NCBI RefSeq assembly: GCF_019925205.1
Contig: NC_083567.1
Location: 25,296,001-25,360,000, forward strand
From: Metopolophium dirhodum
Lineage: Eukaryota; Arthropoda; Insecta; Hemiptera; Aphididae
Direction of reading: 5' to 3'
DNA length: 64,000 nucleotides
The translations under genes were made by a program, and so were the position numbers. Position 1 is the stretch's first letter, and every line of letters begins with the position of its first letter. The notes beneath the pieces were generated by a model. The model had not been told where the DNA came from and made no database searches. It saw only the letters and a program-made list of their open reading frames with translations. Shown piece by piece: positions 50,138 to 63,100 of this stretch.

Positions 50138-50720
50138 AATAATATTATTGTATACATTGGGCTATTTTTAAAAGTATTTTCTATAATTTCAATTTTGTTT
50201 TGTTTTATTTTATTTGGTAATTTTAGAATAAAGTAGAATAAATATTTATTTTTTCTTGTATTCTCTTATAATATTATTTAATTTAAAAATAAACTCCATA
50301 TTTTCCTTATATTATTTAAAAATGCATTATTTGATTGTGCACTACGCCTCACTAAAAACCCAAGAGTCGCCATATAATATAAATAATATGAAATTCCGAA
50401 TCTAAATTTGATACAATCATAATAATAAATATTTAAAGAGTTTAATTATATTGGCTATTAATTATTTTAATAATCTTTATCCAATAATACATACCATTTT
50501 TTCCTACGAAGTGTGAAATTTCTTTCCAGGCGTTCTCTTTGACTGAATTATCCTTGTAATTTTTGTCGCTTAATTTGTACAAAACAGGATAATTTCGGAC
50601 ACATTCAATAAGCTTTTCGTCGTCTATGGAGTTAAATGATTTTGACTCCATACTTTTTTTGAAAACTAATGAATGATCTAAAATATTTATTGAATTTGGC
50701 AATGATTTGCACTTTGTCAA
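46325..50720 (-). CDS. MADF-BESS protein, second gene of the Harbinger element
   Basis: Three exons on the minus strand, 50720-50495, 49184-49031 and 46967-46325, join with consistent phases to 340 residues. Exons 1 and 2 together form a MADF (Myb/SANT-like) DNA-binding domain: LIECVRNYPVLYKLSDKNYK and NAWKEIS, then across the intron CKTRWRTVRDSYKKNMKK and DALSFLNNI. Exon 3 is acidic and polar, has a Lys/Glu-rich stretch (KIIEEIKKGREERLAALKEM), and contains a BESS motif (NDPIQIFFKSMASTVATFPP). A later ATG (MESKSFNSIDDEKL) could also be the start. In Harbinger elements such a partner binds the transposon ends and helps bring the transposase to the nucleus (family knowledge). Exons 2 and 3 lie in the transposase intron, and the transposase's second exon lies in intron 1 of this gene. 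Confidence 0.85.
47036..48510 (-). repeat. GATTCTGAGCG dispersed repeat inserted in the transposase intron
   Basis: Starts GTCGCTCTGCTGTACAGTAG and contains AATGATATAATATCATTG and GAAAAACGATTCTGAGCG, matching 42690-42800 in reverse. It ends with CATTCATCGCTTCGCTCAGAATC given twice (about 48420 and 48475). Inside, a ~500-bp segment is repeated (AACAGCTCAAAAAGAGTCAA at about 47525 and 48042). No frame; about 1.5 kb. Confidence 0.65.
50227..50242 (+). terminator. Polyadenylation signals of the transposase gene
   Basis: AATAAA at 50227-50232 and again at 50237-50242, about 90 bp after the stop codon. Confidence 0.5.
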
Positions 50721-50904
50721 TGAATAAGCATGTTTTTAAATGAAATGTATGGAATTGATACTTACCTACTAATTTATAATTTGAGTAATATATGCAGTTA
50801 TTATAAGCAATAAATATTTAAATACAATTTATATTATATAATAAATAATAATAAATATATTATAATATTATAGAAGGGTATAAAATATTTTCGTCCTCCG
50901 CTGC

Positions 50905-51053
50905 GTGACACGCAAATGTTGCTCTACTAGCGACTGTTGCGCGATTGACGTGCGTGAATCGACAATCGCGCGCGTGAATATTCACGTGCGTGAATTATTG
51001 ATAAACACAAATATGGTTTTTCATGGTTTCAACTTTTGCGCGATCACGCATCA
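50905..51053. promoter_or_regulatory. Right subterminal GCGTGA repeats
   Basis: GCGTGA occurs about four times (CTGCGTGACA, GTGCGTGAAT, GCGCGTGAAT, GTGCGTGAAT), together with its complement TCACGCA next to the terminal repeat. It mirrors the left subterminal zone. Confidence 0.5.
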
Positions 51054-51104
51054 CGCATCGCGCACCACGCAATCACGGATGCGTGGTTGTAGGAAACCAC
51101 GGCT
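51054..51104 (-). repeat. Right terminal inverted repeat of the Harbinger element (51 bp)
   Basis: Exact reverse complement of 45315-45365; followed by the TAA duplication at 51105-51107. Confidence 0.95.
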
Positions 51105-54100
51105 TAAACAGAAAAAAGCCATTCAAAATATTTAGTTCATTAATGATGGATTATTCAAAGTGCATCAGGTTATCAATGTTCAAAAAGTATATACAAAAAA
51201 TTCAACTAGTCACATAACAAAAAAAAATTGAAGGTGGGGTTGGCGCCCGCAGGCAAATAGATTTTAGAAAACAAAAAAAAAATTTGGAAAAAAATTTAGA
51301 AAAAACTATTCAAAATATTAAGTTCATTAAAGAATGATTATTCATGGGGCACCAAGTTATCAATTTTCAGGTCAATACAAAATATTCAACTAGAGTTACA
51401 GTGCTAAAAAAAAAAAATATGAAGGGAGGGGTTGGCGCCCGCAGGCAAATAGATTTTATTGTATGAATACTCATTACAAAGTACAAACTAAAATGCCCAG
51501 AATCTTAAACAAAAAACACTATTCAAAATATTTAGTTCATTAATGATGGATTATTCAAAGTGCACCAGATTTTCAATGTTCAAAAAGTATATACAAAAAA
51601 TTCAAATAGTCACATAACAAAAAAAAATTGAAAGAGGGTGTTGGCGCCCGCAGGCAAAAGCATTTTAGAAAACAAAAATAAATTTTTAAAAAAATATTAT
51701 TGTAGGAATACACATTACAAAGTCTATACAAAAAATTCAACTAGTCACAAAACTAAAAAAAAAATTGAAGGAGGGTGTTGGCGCTCGCAGGCAAAAGCAT
51801 TTTAGAAAACAAAAAAAAATTGAAATTAAAAACTTCAAACTTAAATGTCCAGAATCTTAAACAGAAAAAAGCCATTCAAAATATTTAGTTCATTAATGAT
51901 GGATTATTCAAAGTGCATCAGGTTATCAATGTTCAAAAAGTATATACAAAAAATTCAACTAGTCACATAACAAAAAAAAATTGAAGGTGGGGTTGGCGCC
52001 CGCAGGCAAATAGATTTTAGAAAACAAAAAAAAAATTTGGAAAAAAATTTAGAAAAAACTATTCAAAATATTAAGTTCATTAAAGAATGATTATTCATGG
52101 GGCACCAAGTTATCAATTTTCAGGTCAATACAAAATATTCAACTAGAGTTACAGTGCTAAAAAAAAAAAATATGAAGGGAGGGGTTGGCGCCCGCAGGCA
52201 AATAGATTTTATTGTATGAATACTCATTACAAAGTACAAACTAAAATGCCCAGAATCTTAAACAAAAAACACTATTCAAAATATTTAGTTCATTAATGAT
52301 GGATTATTCAAAGTGCACCAGATTTTCAATGTTCAAAAAGTATATACAAAAAATTCAAATAGTCACATAACAAAAAAAAATTGAAAGAGGGTGTTGGCGC
52401 CCGCAGGCAAAAGCATTTTAGAAAACAAAAATAAATTTTTAAAAAAATATTATTGTAGGAATACACATTACAAAGTCTATACAAAAAATTCAACTAGTCA
52501 CAAAACTAAAAAAAAAATTGAAGGAGGGTGTTGGCGCTCGCAGGCAAAAGCATTTTAGAAAACAAAAAAAAATTGAAATTAAAAACTTCAAACTTAAATG
52601 TCCAGAATCTTAAACAGAAAAAAGCCATTCAAAATATTTAGTTCATTAATGATGGATTATTCAAAGTGCATCAGGTTATCAATGTTCAAAAAGTATATAC
52701 AAAAAATTCAACTAGTCACATAACAAAAAAAAATTGAAGGTGGGGTTGGCGCCCGCAGGCAAATAGATTTTAGAAAACAAAAAAAAAATTTGGAAAAAAA
52801 TTTAGAAAAAACTATTCAAAATATTAAGTTCATTAAAGAATGATTATTCATGGGGCACCAAGTTATCAATTTTCAGGTCAATACAAAATATTCAACTAGA
52901 GTTACAGTGCTAAAAAAAAAAAATATGAAGGGAGGGGTTGGCGCCCGCAGGCAAATAGATTTTATTGTATGAATACTCATTACAAAGTACAAACTAAAAT
53001 GCCCAGAATCTTAAACAAAAAACACTATTCAAAATATTTAGTTCATTAATGATGGATTATTCAAAGTGCACCAGATTTTCAATGTTCAAAAAGTATATAC
53101 AAAAAATTCAAATAGTCACATAACAAAAAAAAATTGAAAGAGGGTGTTGGCGCCCGCAGGCAAATGCATTTTAGAAAACAAAAAAAAATTGAAAGTAAAC
53201 CTTCAAACTAAAATGTCAAGAATCTTGAACAGAAAAAAACTATTCAAAATATTTAGTTCATTAATGATGGATTATTCAAAGTGCACCAGGTTATCAATGT
53301 TCAAAAAGTATATACAAAAAATTCAACTAGAGATACATAACAAAAAAAAAAATTGAAAGAGGGTGTTGGCACCCGCAGGCAAATGCATTTTAGAAAACAA
53401 AAAAAAATTTAAAAAAAAATATTATTGTAGGAATATACATTAAAAAGTCTATACAAAAAATTCAACTAGTCACATAACAAAAAAAAAAATTGAAGGGGGG
53501 TGTTGGCGCCCGAAGACAAAAGAATTTTATAAAATAAAAAAAATTGAAATTAAAAACTTCAAACTAAAATGTCCAGAATCTTAAACAGAAAAAAACTATT
53601 CAAAATATTTAGTTCATTAATGATGGATAATTCAAAGTGCACCAGATTTTCAATGTTCAAAAAGTATATTGTGTTGGCGCCCGCAGGCAAAAGCATTTTA
53701 GAAAACAAAAAAATATTATTATAGGAATACACATTACAAAGTCTATAAAAAAAATTCAACTAGTCACATAACAAAAGAAAAAATTGAAGGTGGGTGTGGG
53801 CGCCCGCAGGCAAATGCATTTTAGAAAACAAAAAAAAATTAAAAAAAAAATATTATTATAGGAATACACATTACAAAGTCTATACAAAAAATTCAACTAG
53901 TCACATCACAAAAAAAAAAATTAAAGTTGGGTGTGGGCGCCCGCAGGCAAATGCATTTTAGAAAACAAAAAAAAAATTATTGTAGGAAAACACATAACAA
54001 AGTCTATACAAAAAATTCAACTAGAGATACATAACAAAAAAAAAAATTGGAAGAGGGTGTTGGTACCCGCAGGCAAATGCATTTTAGAAAACAAAAAAAA

Positions 54101-57100
54101 ATTTTTAAAAAAATATTATTGTAGGAATGCAAATTTCAAAGTCTATACAAAAAATTCAACTAGTCACAAAACAAAAAAAAAAAATTGAAGGAGGGTGTTG
54201 GCGCCCGAAGACAAAAGAATTTTATAAAATAAAAAAAATTGAAATTAAAAACTTCAAACTAAAATGTCCAGAATCTTAAACAGAAAAAAACTATTCAAAA
54301 TATTTAGTTCATTAATGATGGATTATTCAAAGTGCACCAGATTTTCAATGTTCAAAAAGTATATACAAAAAATTCAAATAGTCACATAACAAAAAAAAAT
54401 TGAAAGAGGGTGTTGGCGCCCGCAGGCAAAAGCATTTTAGAAAACAAAAATAAATTTTTAAAAAAAATATTATTGTAGGAATACACATTACAAAGTCTAT
54501 ACAAAAAATTCAACTAGTCACAAAACTAAAAAAAAAATTGAAGGAGGGTGTTGGCGCTCGCAGGCAAAAGCATTTTAGAAAACAAAAAAAAATTGAAATT
54601 AAAAACTTCAAACTTAAATGTCCAGAATCTTAAACAGAAAAAAGCCATTCAAAATATTTAGTTCATTAATGATGGATTATTCAAAGTGCATCAGGTTATC
54701 AATGTTCAAAAAGTATATACAAAAAATTCAACTAGTCACATAACAAAAAAAAATTGAAGGTGGGGTTGGCGCCCGCAGGCAAATAGATTTTAGAAAACAA
54801 AAAAAAAATTTGGAAAAAAATTTAGAAAAAACTATTCAAAATATTAAGTTCATTAAAGAATGATTATTCATGGGGCACCAAGTTATCAATTTTCAGGTCA
54901 ATACAAAATATTCAACTAGAGTTACAGTGCTAAAAAAAAAAAATATGAAGGGAGGGGTTGGCGCCCGCAGGCAAATAGATTTTATTGTATGAATACTCAT
55001 TACAAAGTACAAACTAAAATGCCCAGAATCTTAAACAAAAAACACTATTCAAAATATTTAGTTCATTAATGATGGATTATTCAAAGTGCACCAGGTTATC
55101 AATGTTCAAAAAGTATATACAAAAAATTCAACTAGAGATACATAACAAAAAAAAAAATTGAAAGAGGGTGTTGGCAACCGCAGGCAAATGCATTTTAGAA
55201 AACAAAAAAAAATTTAAAAAAAAATATTATTGTAGGAATATACATTAAAAAGTCTATACAAAAAATTCAACTAGTCACATAACAAAAAAAAAAATTGAAG
55301 GAGGGTGTTGGCGCCCGATGACAAAAGAATTTTATAAAATAAAAAAAATTGAAATTAAAAACTTCAAACTAAAATGTCCAGAATCTTAAACAGAAAAAAA
55401 CAATTCAAAATATTTAGTTCATTAATGATGGATAATTCAAAGTGCACCAGATTTTCAATGTTCAAAAAGTATATTGTGTTGGCGCCCGCAGGCAAAAGCA
55501 TTTTAGAAAACAAAAAAATATTATTATAGGAATACACATTACAAAGTCTATAAAAAAAATTCAACTAGTCACATAACAAAAGAAAAAATTGAAGGTGGGT
55601 GTGGGCGCCCGCAGGCAAATGCATTTTAGAAAACAAAAAAAAATTATTGTAGGAATACACATAACAAAGTCTATACAAAAAATTCAACTAGAGATACATA
55701 ACAAAAAAAAAAATTGGAAGAGGGTGTTGGCGCCCGCAGGCAAAAGCATTTTAGAAAACAAAAATAAATTTAAAAAAAATATTATTGTAGGAATGCACAT
55801 TTCAAAGTCTATACAAAAAATTCAACTAGTCACATAACAAAAAAAAAAATTGAAGGAGGGTGTTGGCACCCGCAGGCAAATGCATTTTAGAAAACAAAAA
55901 AAAATTAAAAAAAAAATATTATTATAGGAATACACATTACAAAGTCTATACAAAAAATTCAACTAGTCACATCACAAAAAAAAAAATTAAAGTTGGGTGT
56001 GGGCGCCCGCAGGCAAATGCATTTTAGAAAACAAAAAAAAAATTATTGTAGGAAAACACATAACAAAGTCTATACAAAAAATTCAACTAGAGATACATAA
56101 CAAAAAAAAAAATTGGAAGAGGGTGTTGGTACCCGCAGGCAAATGCATTTTAGAAAACAAAAAAAAATTTTTAAAAAAATATTATTGTAGGAATGCAAAT
56201 TTCAAAGTCTATACAAAAAATTCAACTAGTCACAAAACAAAAAAAAAAAATTGAAGGAGGGTGTTGGCGCCCGAAGACAAAAGAATTTTATAAAATAAAA
56301 AAAATTGAAATTAAAAACTTCAAACTAAAATGTCCAGAATCTTAAACAGAAAAAAACTATTCAAAATATTTAGTTCATTAATGATGGATTATTCAAAGTG
56401 CACCAGATTTTCAATGTTCAAAAAGTATATACAAAAAATTCAACTAGTCACATAACAAAAAAAAATTGAAAGAGGGTGTTGGCGCCCGCAGGCAAATGCA
56501 TTTTAGAAAACAAAAAAAAATTTAAAAAAATATTATTGTAGGAATACACATTAAAAAGTCTATACAAAAAATTCAACTAGTTTCATAACAAAAAAAAAAA
56601 TTGAAGGAGGGTGTTGGCGACCGGGGGCAAAAGCATTTTAGAAAACGAAAAAAAATTGAAATTAACAACTTCAAACTAAATTGTCCAGAATCTTAAACAG
56701 AAAAAAACCGTTCAAAATATTTAGTTCATTAATGATGGATTATTCAAAGTGCACCAGGTTATCAATGTTCAAAAAGTATATACAAAAAATTCAACTACAG
56801 TTACATAACAAAAGTTAAAATTGAAAGAGGGTGTTGGTGCCCGCAGGCAAATGCATTTTAGAAAACAAAAATAAATTTAAAAAAAAATATTATTGTAGGA
56901 ATACACATTACAAAGTCTATACAAAAAATTCAACTAGTCACAAAACTAAAAAAAAAATTGAAGGAGGGTGTTGGCGCTCGCAGGCAAAAGCATTTTAGAA
57001 AACAAAAAAAAATTGAAATTAAAAACTTCAAACTTAAATGTCCAGAATCTTAAACAGAAAAAAGCCATTCAAAATATTTAGTTCATTAATGATGGATTAT

Positions 57101-60100
57101 TCAAAGTGCATCAGGTTATCAATGTTCAAAAAGTATATACAAAAAATTCAACTAGTCACATAACAAAAAAAAATTGAAGGTGGGGTTGGCGCCCGCAGGC
57201 AAATAGATTTTAGAAAACAAAAAAAAAATTTGGAAAAAAATTTAGAAAAAACTATTCAAAATATTAAGTTCATTAAAGAATGATTATTCATGGGGCACCA
57301 AGTTATCAATTTTCAGGTCAATACAAAATATTCAACTAGAGTTACAGTGCTAAAAAAAAAAAATATGAAGGGAGGGGTTGGCGCCCGCAGGCAAATAGAT
57401 TTTATTGTATGAATACTCATTACAAAGTACAAACTAAAATGCCCAGAATCTTAAACAAAAAACACTATTCAAAATATTTAGTTCATTAATGATGGATTAT
57501 TCAAAGTGCACCAGATTTTCAATGTTCAAAAAGTATATACAAAAAATTCAAATAGTCACATAACAAAAAAAAATTGAAAGAGGGTGTTGGCGCCCGCAGG
57601 CAAATGCATTTTAGAAAACAAAAAAAAATTGAAAGTAAACCTTCAAACTAAAATGTCAAGAATCTTGAACAGAAAAAAACTATTCAAAATATTTAGTTCA
57701 TTAATGATGGATTATTCAAAGTGCACCAGGTTATCAATGTTCAAAAAGTATATACAAAAAATTCAACTAGAGATACATAACAAAAAAAAAAATTGAAAGA
57801 GGGTGTTGGCAACCGCAGGCAAATGCATTTTAGAAAACAAAAAAAAATTTAAAAAAAAATATTATTGTAGGAATATACATTAAAAAGTCTATACAAAAAA
57901 TTCAACTAGTCACATAACAAAAAAAAAAAATTGAAGGAGGGTGTTGGCGCCCGATGACAAAAGAATTTTATAAAATAAAAAAAATTGAAATTAAAAACTT
58001 CAAACTAAAATGTCCAGAATCTTAAACAGAAAAAAACAATTCAAAATATTTAGTTCATTAATGATGGATAATTCAAAGTGCACCAGATTTTCAATGTTCA
58101 AAAAGTATATTGTGTTGGCGCCCGCAGGCAAAAGCATTTTAGAAAACAAAAAAATATTATTATAGGAATACACATTACAAAGTCTATAAAAAAAATTCAA
58201 CTAGTCACATAACAAAAGAAAAAATTGAAGGTGGGTGTGGGCGCCCGCAGGCAAATGCATTTTAGAAAACAAAAAAAAATTATTGTAGGAATACACATAA
58301 CAAAGTCTATACAAAAAATTCAACTAGAGATACATAACAAAAAAAAAAATTGGAAGAGGGTGTTGGCGCCCGCAGGCAAAAGCATTTTAGAAAACAAAAA
58401 TAAATTTAAAAAAAATATTATTGTAGGAATGCACATTTCAAAGTCTATACAAAAAATTCAACTAGTCACATAACAAAAAAAAAAATTGAAGGAGGGTGTT
58501 GGCACCCGCAGGCAAATGCATTTTAGAAAACAAAAAAAAATTAAAAAAAAAATATTATTATAGGAATACACATTACAAAGTCTATACAAAAAATTCAACT
58601 AGTCACATCACAAAAAAAAAAATTAAAGTTGGGTGTGGGCGCCCGCAGGCAAATGCATTTTAGAAAACAAAAAAAAAATTATTGTAGGAAAACACATAAC
58701 AAAGTCTATACAAAAAATTCAACTAGAGATACATAACAAAAAAAAAAATTGGAAGAGGGTGTTGGTACCCGCAGGCAAATGCATTTTAGAAAACAAAAAA
58801 AAATTTTTAAAAAAATATTATTGTAGGAATGCAAATTTCAAAGTCTATACAAAAAATTCAACTAGTCACAAAACAAAAAAAAAAAATTGAAGGAGGGTGT
58901 TGGCGCCCGAAGACAAAAGAATTTTATAAAATAAAAAAAATTGAAATTAAAAACTTCAAACTAAAATGTCCAGAATCTTAAACAGAAAAAAACTATTCAA
59001 AATATTTAGTTCATTAATGATGGATTATTCAAAGTGCACCAGATTTTCAATGTTCAAAAAGTATATACAAAAAATTCAAATAGTCACATAACAAAAAAAA
59101 ATTGAAAGAGGGTGTTGGCGCCCGCAGGCAAAAGCATTTTAGAAAACAAAAATAAATTTTTAAAAAAAATATTATTGTAGGAATACACATTACAAAGTCT
59201 ATACAAAAAATTCAACTAGTCACAAAACTAAAAAAAAAATTGAAGGAGGGTGTTGGCGCTCGCAGGCAAAAGCATTTTAGAAAACAAAAAAAAATTGAAA
59301 TTAAAAACTTCAAACTTAAATGTCCAGAATCTTAAACAGAAAAAAGCCATTCAAAATATTTAGTTCATTAATGATGGATTATTCAAAGTGCATCAGGTTA
59401 TCAATGTTCAAAAAGTATATACAAAAAATTCAACTAGTCACATAACAAAAAAAAATTGAAGGTGGGGTTGGCGCCCGCAGGCAAATAGATTTTAGAAAAC
59501 AAAAAAAAAATTTGGAAAAAAATTTAGAAAAAACTATTCAAAATATTAAGTTCATTAAAGAATGATTATTCATGGGGCACCAAGTTATCAATTTTCAGGT
59601 CAATACAAAATATTCAACTAGAGTTACAGTGCTAAAAAAAAAAAATATGAAGGGAGGGGTTGGCGCCCGCAGGCAAATAGATTTTATTGTATGAATACTC
59701 ATTACAAAGTACAAACTAAAATGCCCAGAATCTTAAACAAAAAACACTATTCAAAATATTTAGTTCATTAATGATGGATTATTCAAAGTGCACCAGATTT
59801 TCAATGTTCAAAAAGTATATACAAAAAATTCAAATAGTCACATAACAAAAAAAAATTGAAAGAGGGTGTTGGCGCCCGCAGGCAAATGCATTTTAGAAAA
59901 CAAAAAAAAATTGAAAGTAAACCTTCAAACTAAAATGTCAAGAATCTTGAACAGAAAAAAACTATTCAAAATATTTAGTTCATTAATGATGGATTATTCA
60001 AAGTGCACCAGGTTATCAATGTTCAAAAAGTATATACAAAAAATTCAACTAGAGATACATAACAAAAAAAAAAATTGAAAGAGGGTGTTGGCACCCGCAG

Positions 60101-63100
60101 GCAAATGCATTTTAGAAAACAAAAAAAAATTTAAAAAAAAATATTATTGTAGGAATATACATTAAAAAGTCTATACAAAAAATTCAACTAGTCACATAAC
60201 AAAAAAAAAAATTGAAGGAGGGTGTTGGCGCCCGAAGACAAAAGAATTTTATAAAATAAAAAAAATTGAAATTAAAAACTTCAAACTAAAATGTCCAGAA
60301 TCTTAAACAGAAAAAAACTATTCAAAATATTTAGTTCATTAATGATGGATAATTCAAAGTGCACCAGATTTTCAATGTTCAAAAAGTATATACAAAAAAT
60401 TCAACTAGTCACATAACAAAAAAAAATTGAAAGAGGGTGTTGGCGCCCGCAGGCAAATGCATTTTAGAAAACAAAAAAAAATTTAAAAAAATATTATTGT
60501 AGGAATACACATTAAAAAGTCTATACAAAAAATTCAACTAGTTTCATAACAAAAAAAAAAATTGAAGGAGGGTGTTGGCGACCGGGGGCAAAAGCATTTT
60601 AGAAAACGAAAAAAAATTGAAATTAACAACTTCAAACTTAAATGTCCAGAATCTTAAACAGAAAAAAGCCATTCAAAATATTTAGTTCATTAATGATGGA
60701 TTATTCAAAGTGCATCAGGTTATCAATGTTCAAAAAGTATATACAAAAAATTCAACTAGTCACATAACAAAAAAAAATTGAAGGTGGGGTTGGCGCCCGC
60801 AGGCAAATAGATTTTAGAAAACAAAAAAAAAATTTGGAAAAAAATTTAGAAAAAACTATTCAAAATATTAAGTTCATTAAAGAATGATTATTCATGGGGC
60901 ACCAAGTTATCAATTTTCAGGTCAATACAAAATATTCAACTAGAGTTACAGTGCTAAAAAAAAAAAATATGAAGGGAGGGGTTGGCGCCCGCAGGCAAAT
61001 AGATTTTATTGTATGAATACTCATTACAAAGTACAAACTAAAATGCCCAGAATCTTAAACAAAAAACACTATTCAAAATATTTAGTTCATTAATGATGGA
61101 TTATTCAAAGTGCACCAGATTTTCAATGTTCAAAAAGTATATACAAAAAATTCAAATAGTCACATAACAAAAAAAAATTGAAAGAGGGTGTTGGCGCCCG
61201 CAGGCAAATGCATTTTAGAAAACAAAAAAAAATTGAAAGTAAACCTTCAAACTAAAATGTCAAGAATCTTGAACAGAAAAAAACTATTCAAAATATTTAG
61301 TTCATTAATGATGGATTATTCAAAGTGCACCAGGTTATCAATGTTCAAAAAGTATATACAAAAAATTCAACTAGAGATACATAACAAAAAAAAAAATTGA
61401 AAGAGGGTGTTGGCAACCGCAGGCAAATGCATTTTAGAAAACAAAAAAAAATTTAAAAAAAAATATTATTGTAGGAATATACATTAAAAAGTCTATACAA
61501 AAAATTCAACTAGTCACATAACAAAAAAAAAAATTGAAGGAGGGTGTTGGCGCCCGATGACAAAAGAATTTTATAAAATAAAAAAAATTGAAATTAAAAA
61601 CTTCAAACTAAAATGTCCAGAATCTTAAACAGAAAAAAACAATTCAAAATATTTAGTTCATTAATGATGGATAATTCAAAGTGCACCAGATTTTCAATGT
61701 TCAAAAAGTATATTGTGTTGGCGCCCGCAGGCAAAAGCATTTTAGAAAACAAAAAAATATTATTATAGGAATACACATTACAAAGTCTATAAAAAAAATT
61801 CAACTAGTCACATAACAAAAGAAAAAATTGAAGGTGGGTGTGGGCGCCCGCAGGCAAATGCATTTTAGAAAACAAAAAAAAATTATTGTAGGAATACACA
61901 TAACAAAGTCTATACAAAAAATTCAACTAGAGATACATAACAAAAAAAAAAATTGGAAGAGGGTGTTGGCGCCCGCAGGCAAAAGCATTTTAGAAAACAA
62001 AAATAAATTTAAAAAAAATATTATTGTAGGAATGCACATTTCAAAGTCTATACAAAAAATTCAACTAGTCACATAACAAAAAAAAAAATTGAAGGAGGGT
62101 GTTGGCACCCGCAGGCAAATGCATTTTAGAAAACAAAAAAAAATTAAAAAAAAAATATTATTATAGGAATACACATTACAAAGTCTATACAAAAAATTCA
62201 ACTAGTCACATCACAAAAAAAAAAATTAAAGTTGGGTGTGGGCGCCCGCAGGCAAATGCATTTTAGAAAACAAAAAAAAAATTATTGTAGGAAAACACAT
62301 AACAAAGTCTATACAAAAAATTCAACTAGAGATACATAACAAAAAAAAAAATTGGAAGAGGGTGTTGGTACCCGCAGGCAAATGCATTTTAGAAAACAAA
62401 AAAAAATTTTTAAAAAAATATTATTGTAGGAATGCAAATTTCAAAGTCTATACAAAAAATTCAACTAGTCACAAAACAAAAAAAAAAAATTGAAGGAGGG
62501 TGTTGGCGCCCGAAGACAAAAGAATTTTATAAAATAAAAAAAATTGAAATTAAAAACTTCAAACTAAAATGTCCAGAATCTTAAACAGAAAAAAACTATT
62601 CAAAATATTTAGTTCATTAATGATGGATTATTCAAAGTGCACCAGATTTTCAATGTTCAAAAAGTATATACAAAAAATTCAACTAGTCACATAACAAAAA
62701 AAAATTGAAAGAGGGTGTTGGCGCCCGCAGGCAAATGCATTTTAGAAAACAAAAAAAAATTTAAAAAAATATTATTGTAGGAATACACATTAAAAAGTCT
62801 ATACAAAAAATTCAACTAGTTTCATAACAAAAAAAAAAATTGAAGGAGGGTGTTGGCGACCGGGGGCAAAAGCATTTTAGAAAACGAAAAAAAATTGAAA
62901 TTAACAACTTCAAACTAAATTGTCCAGAATCTTAAACAGAAAAAAACCGTTCAAAATATTTAGTTCATTAATGATGGATTATTCAAAGTGCATCAGGTTA
63001 TCAATGTTCAAAAAGTATATACAAAAAATTCAACTAGTCACATAACAAAAAAAAATTGAAGGTGGGGTTGGCGCCCGCAGGCAAATAGATTTTAGAAAAC

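Larger units (their letters stand above)
45315..51104 (+). mobile_element. PIF/Harbinger DNA transposon, apparently full length
   Basis: 5,790 bp bounded by perfect 51-bp terminal inverted repeats (45315-45365 and 51054-51104, starting AGCCGTGGTTTCC) and a TAA duplication, the TWA target typical of PIF/Harbinger. It carries the two genes typical of the superfamily, a DDE transposase and a second DNA-binding protein (here MADF-BESS), both without stops or frameshifts. Subterminal zones hold repeated GCGTGA motifs. A dispersed repeat of about 1.5 kb (47036-48500) sits in the transposase intron. Joining 45314 to 51108 restores the satellite sequence seen at 51858-51864, which defines the insertion exactly. 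It looks recent and possibly autonomous, but activity cannot be judged from sequence. Confidence 0.95.
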
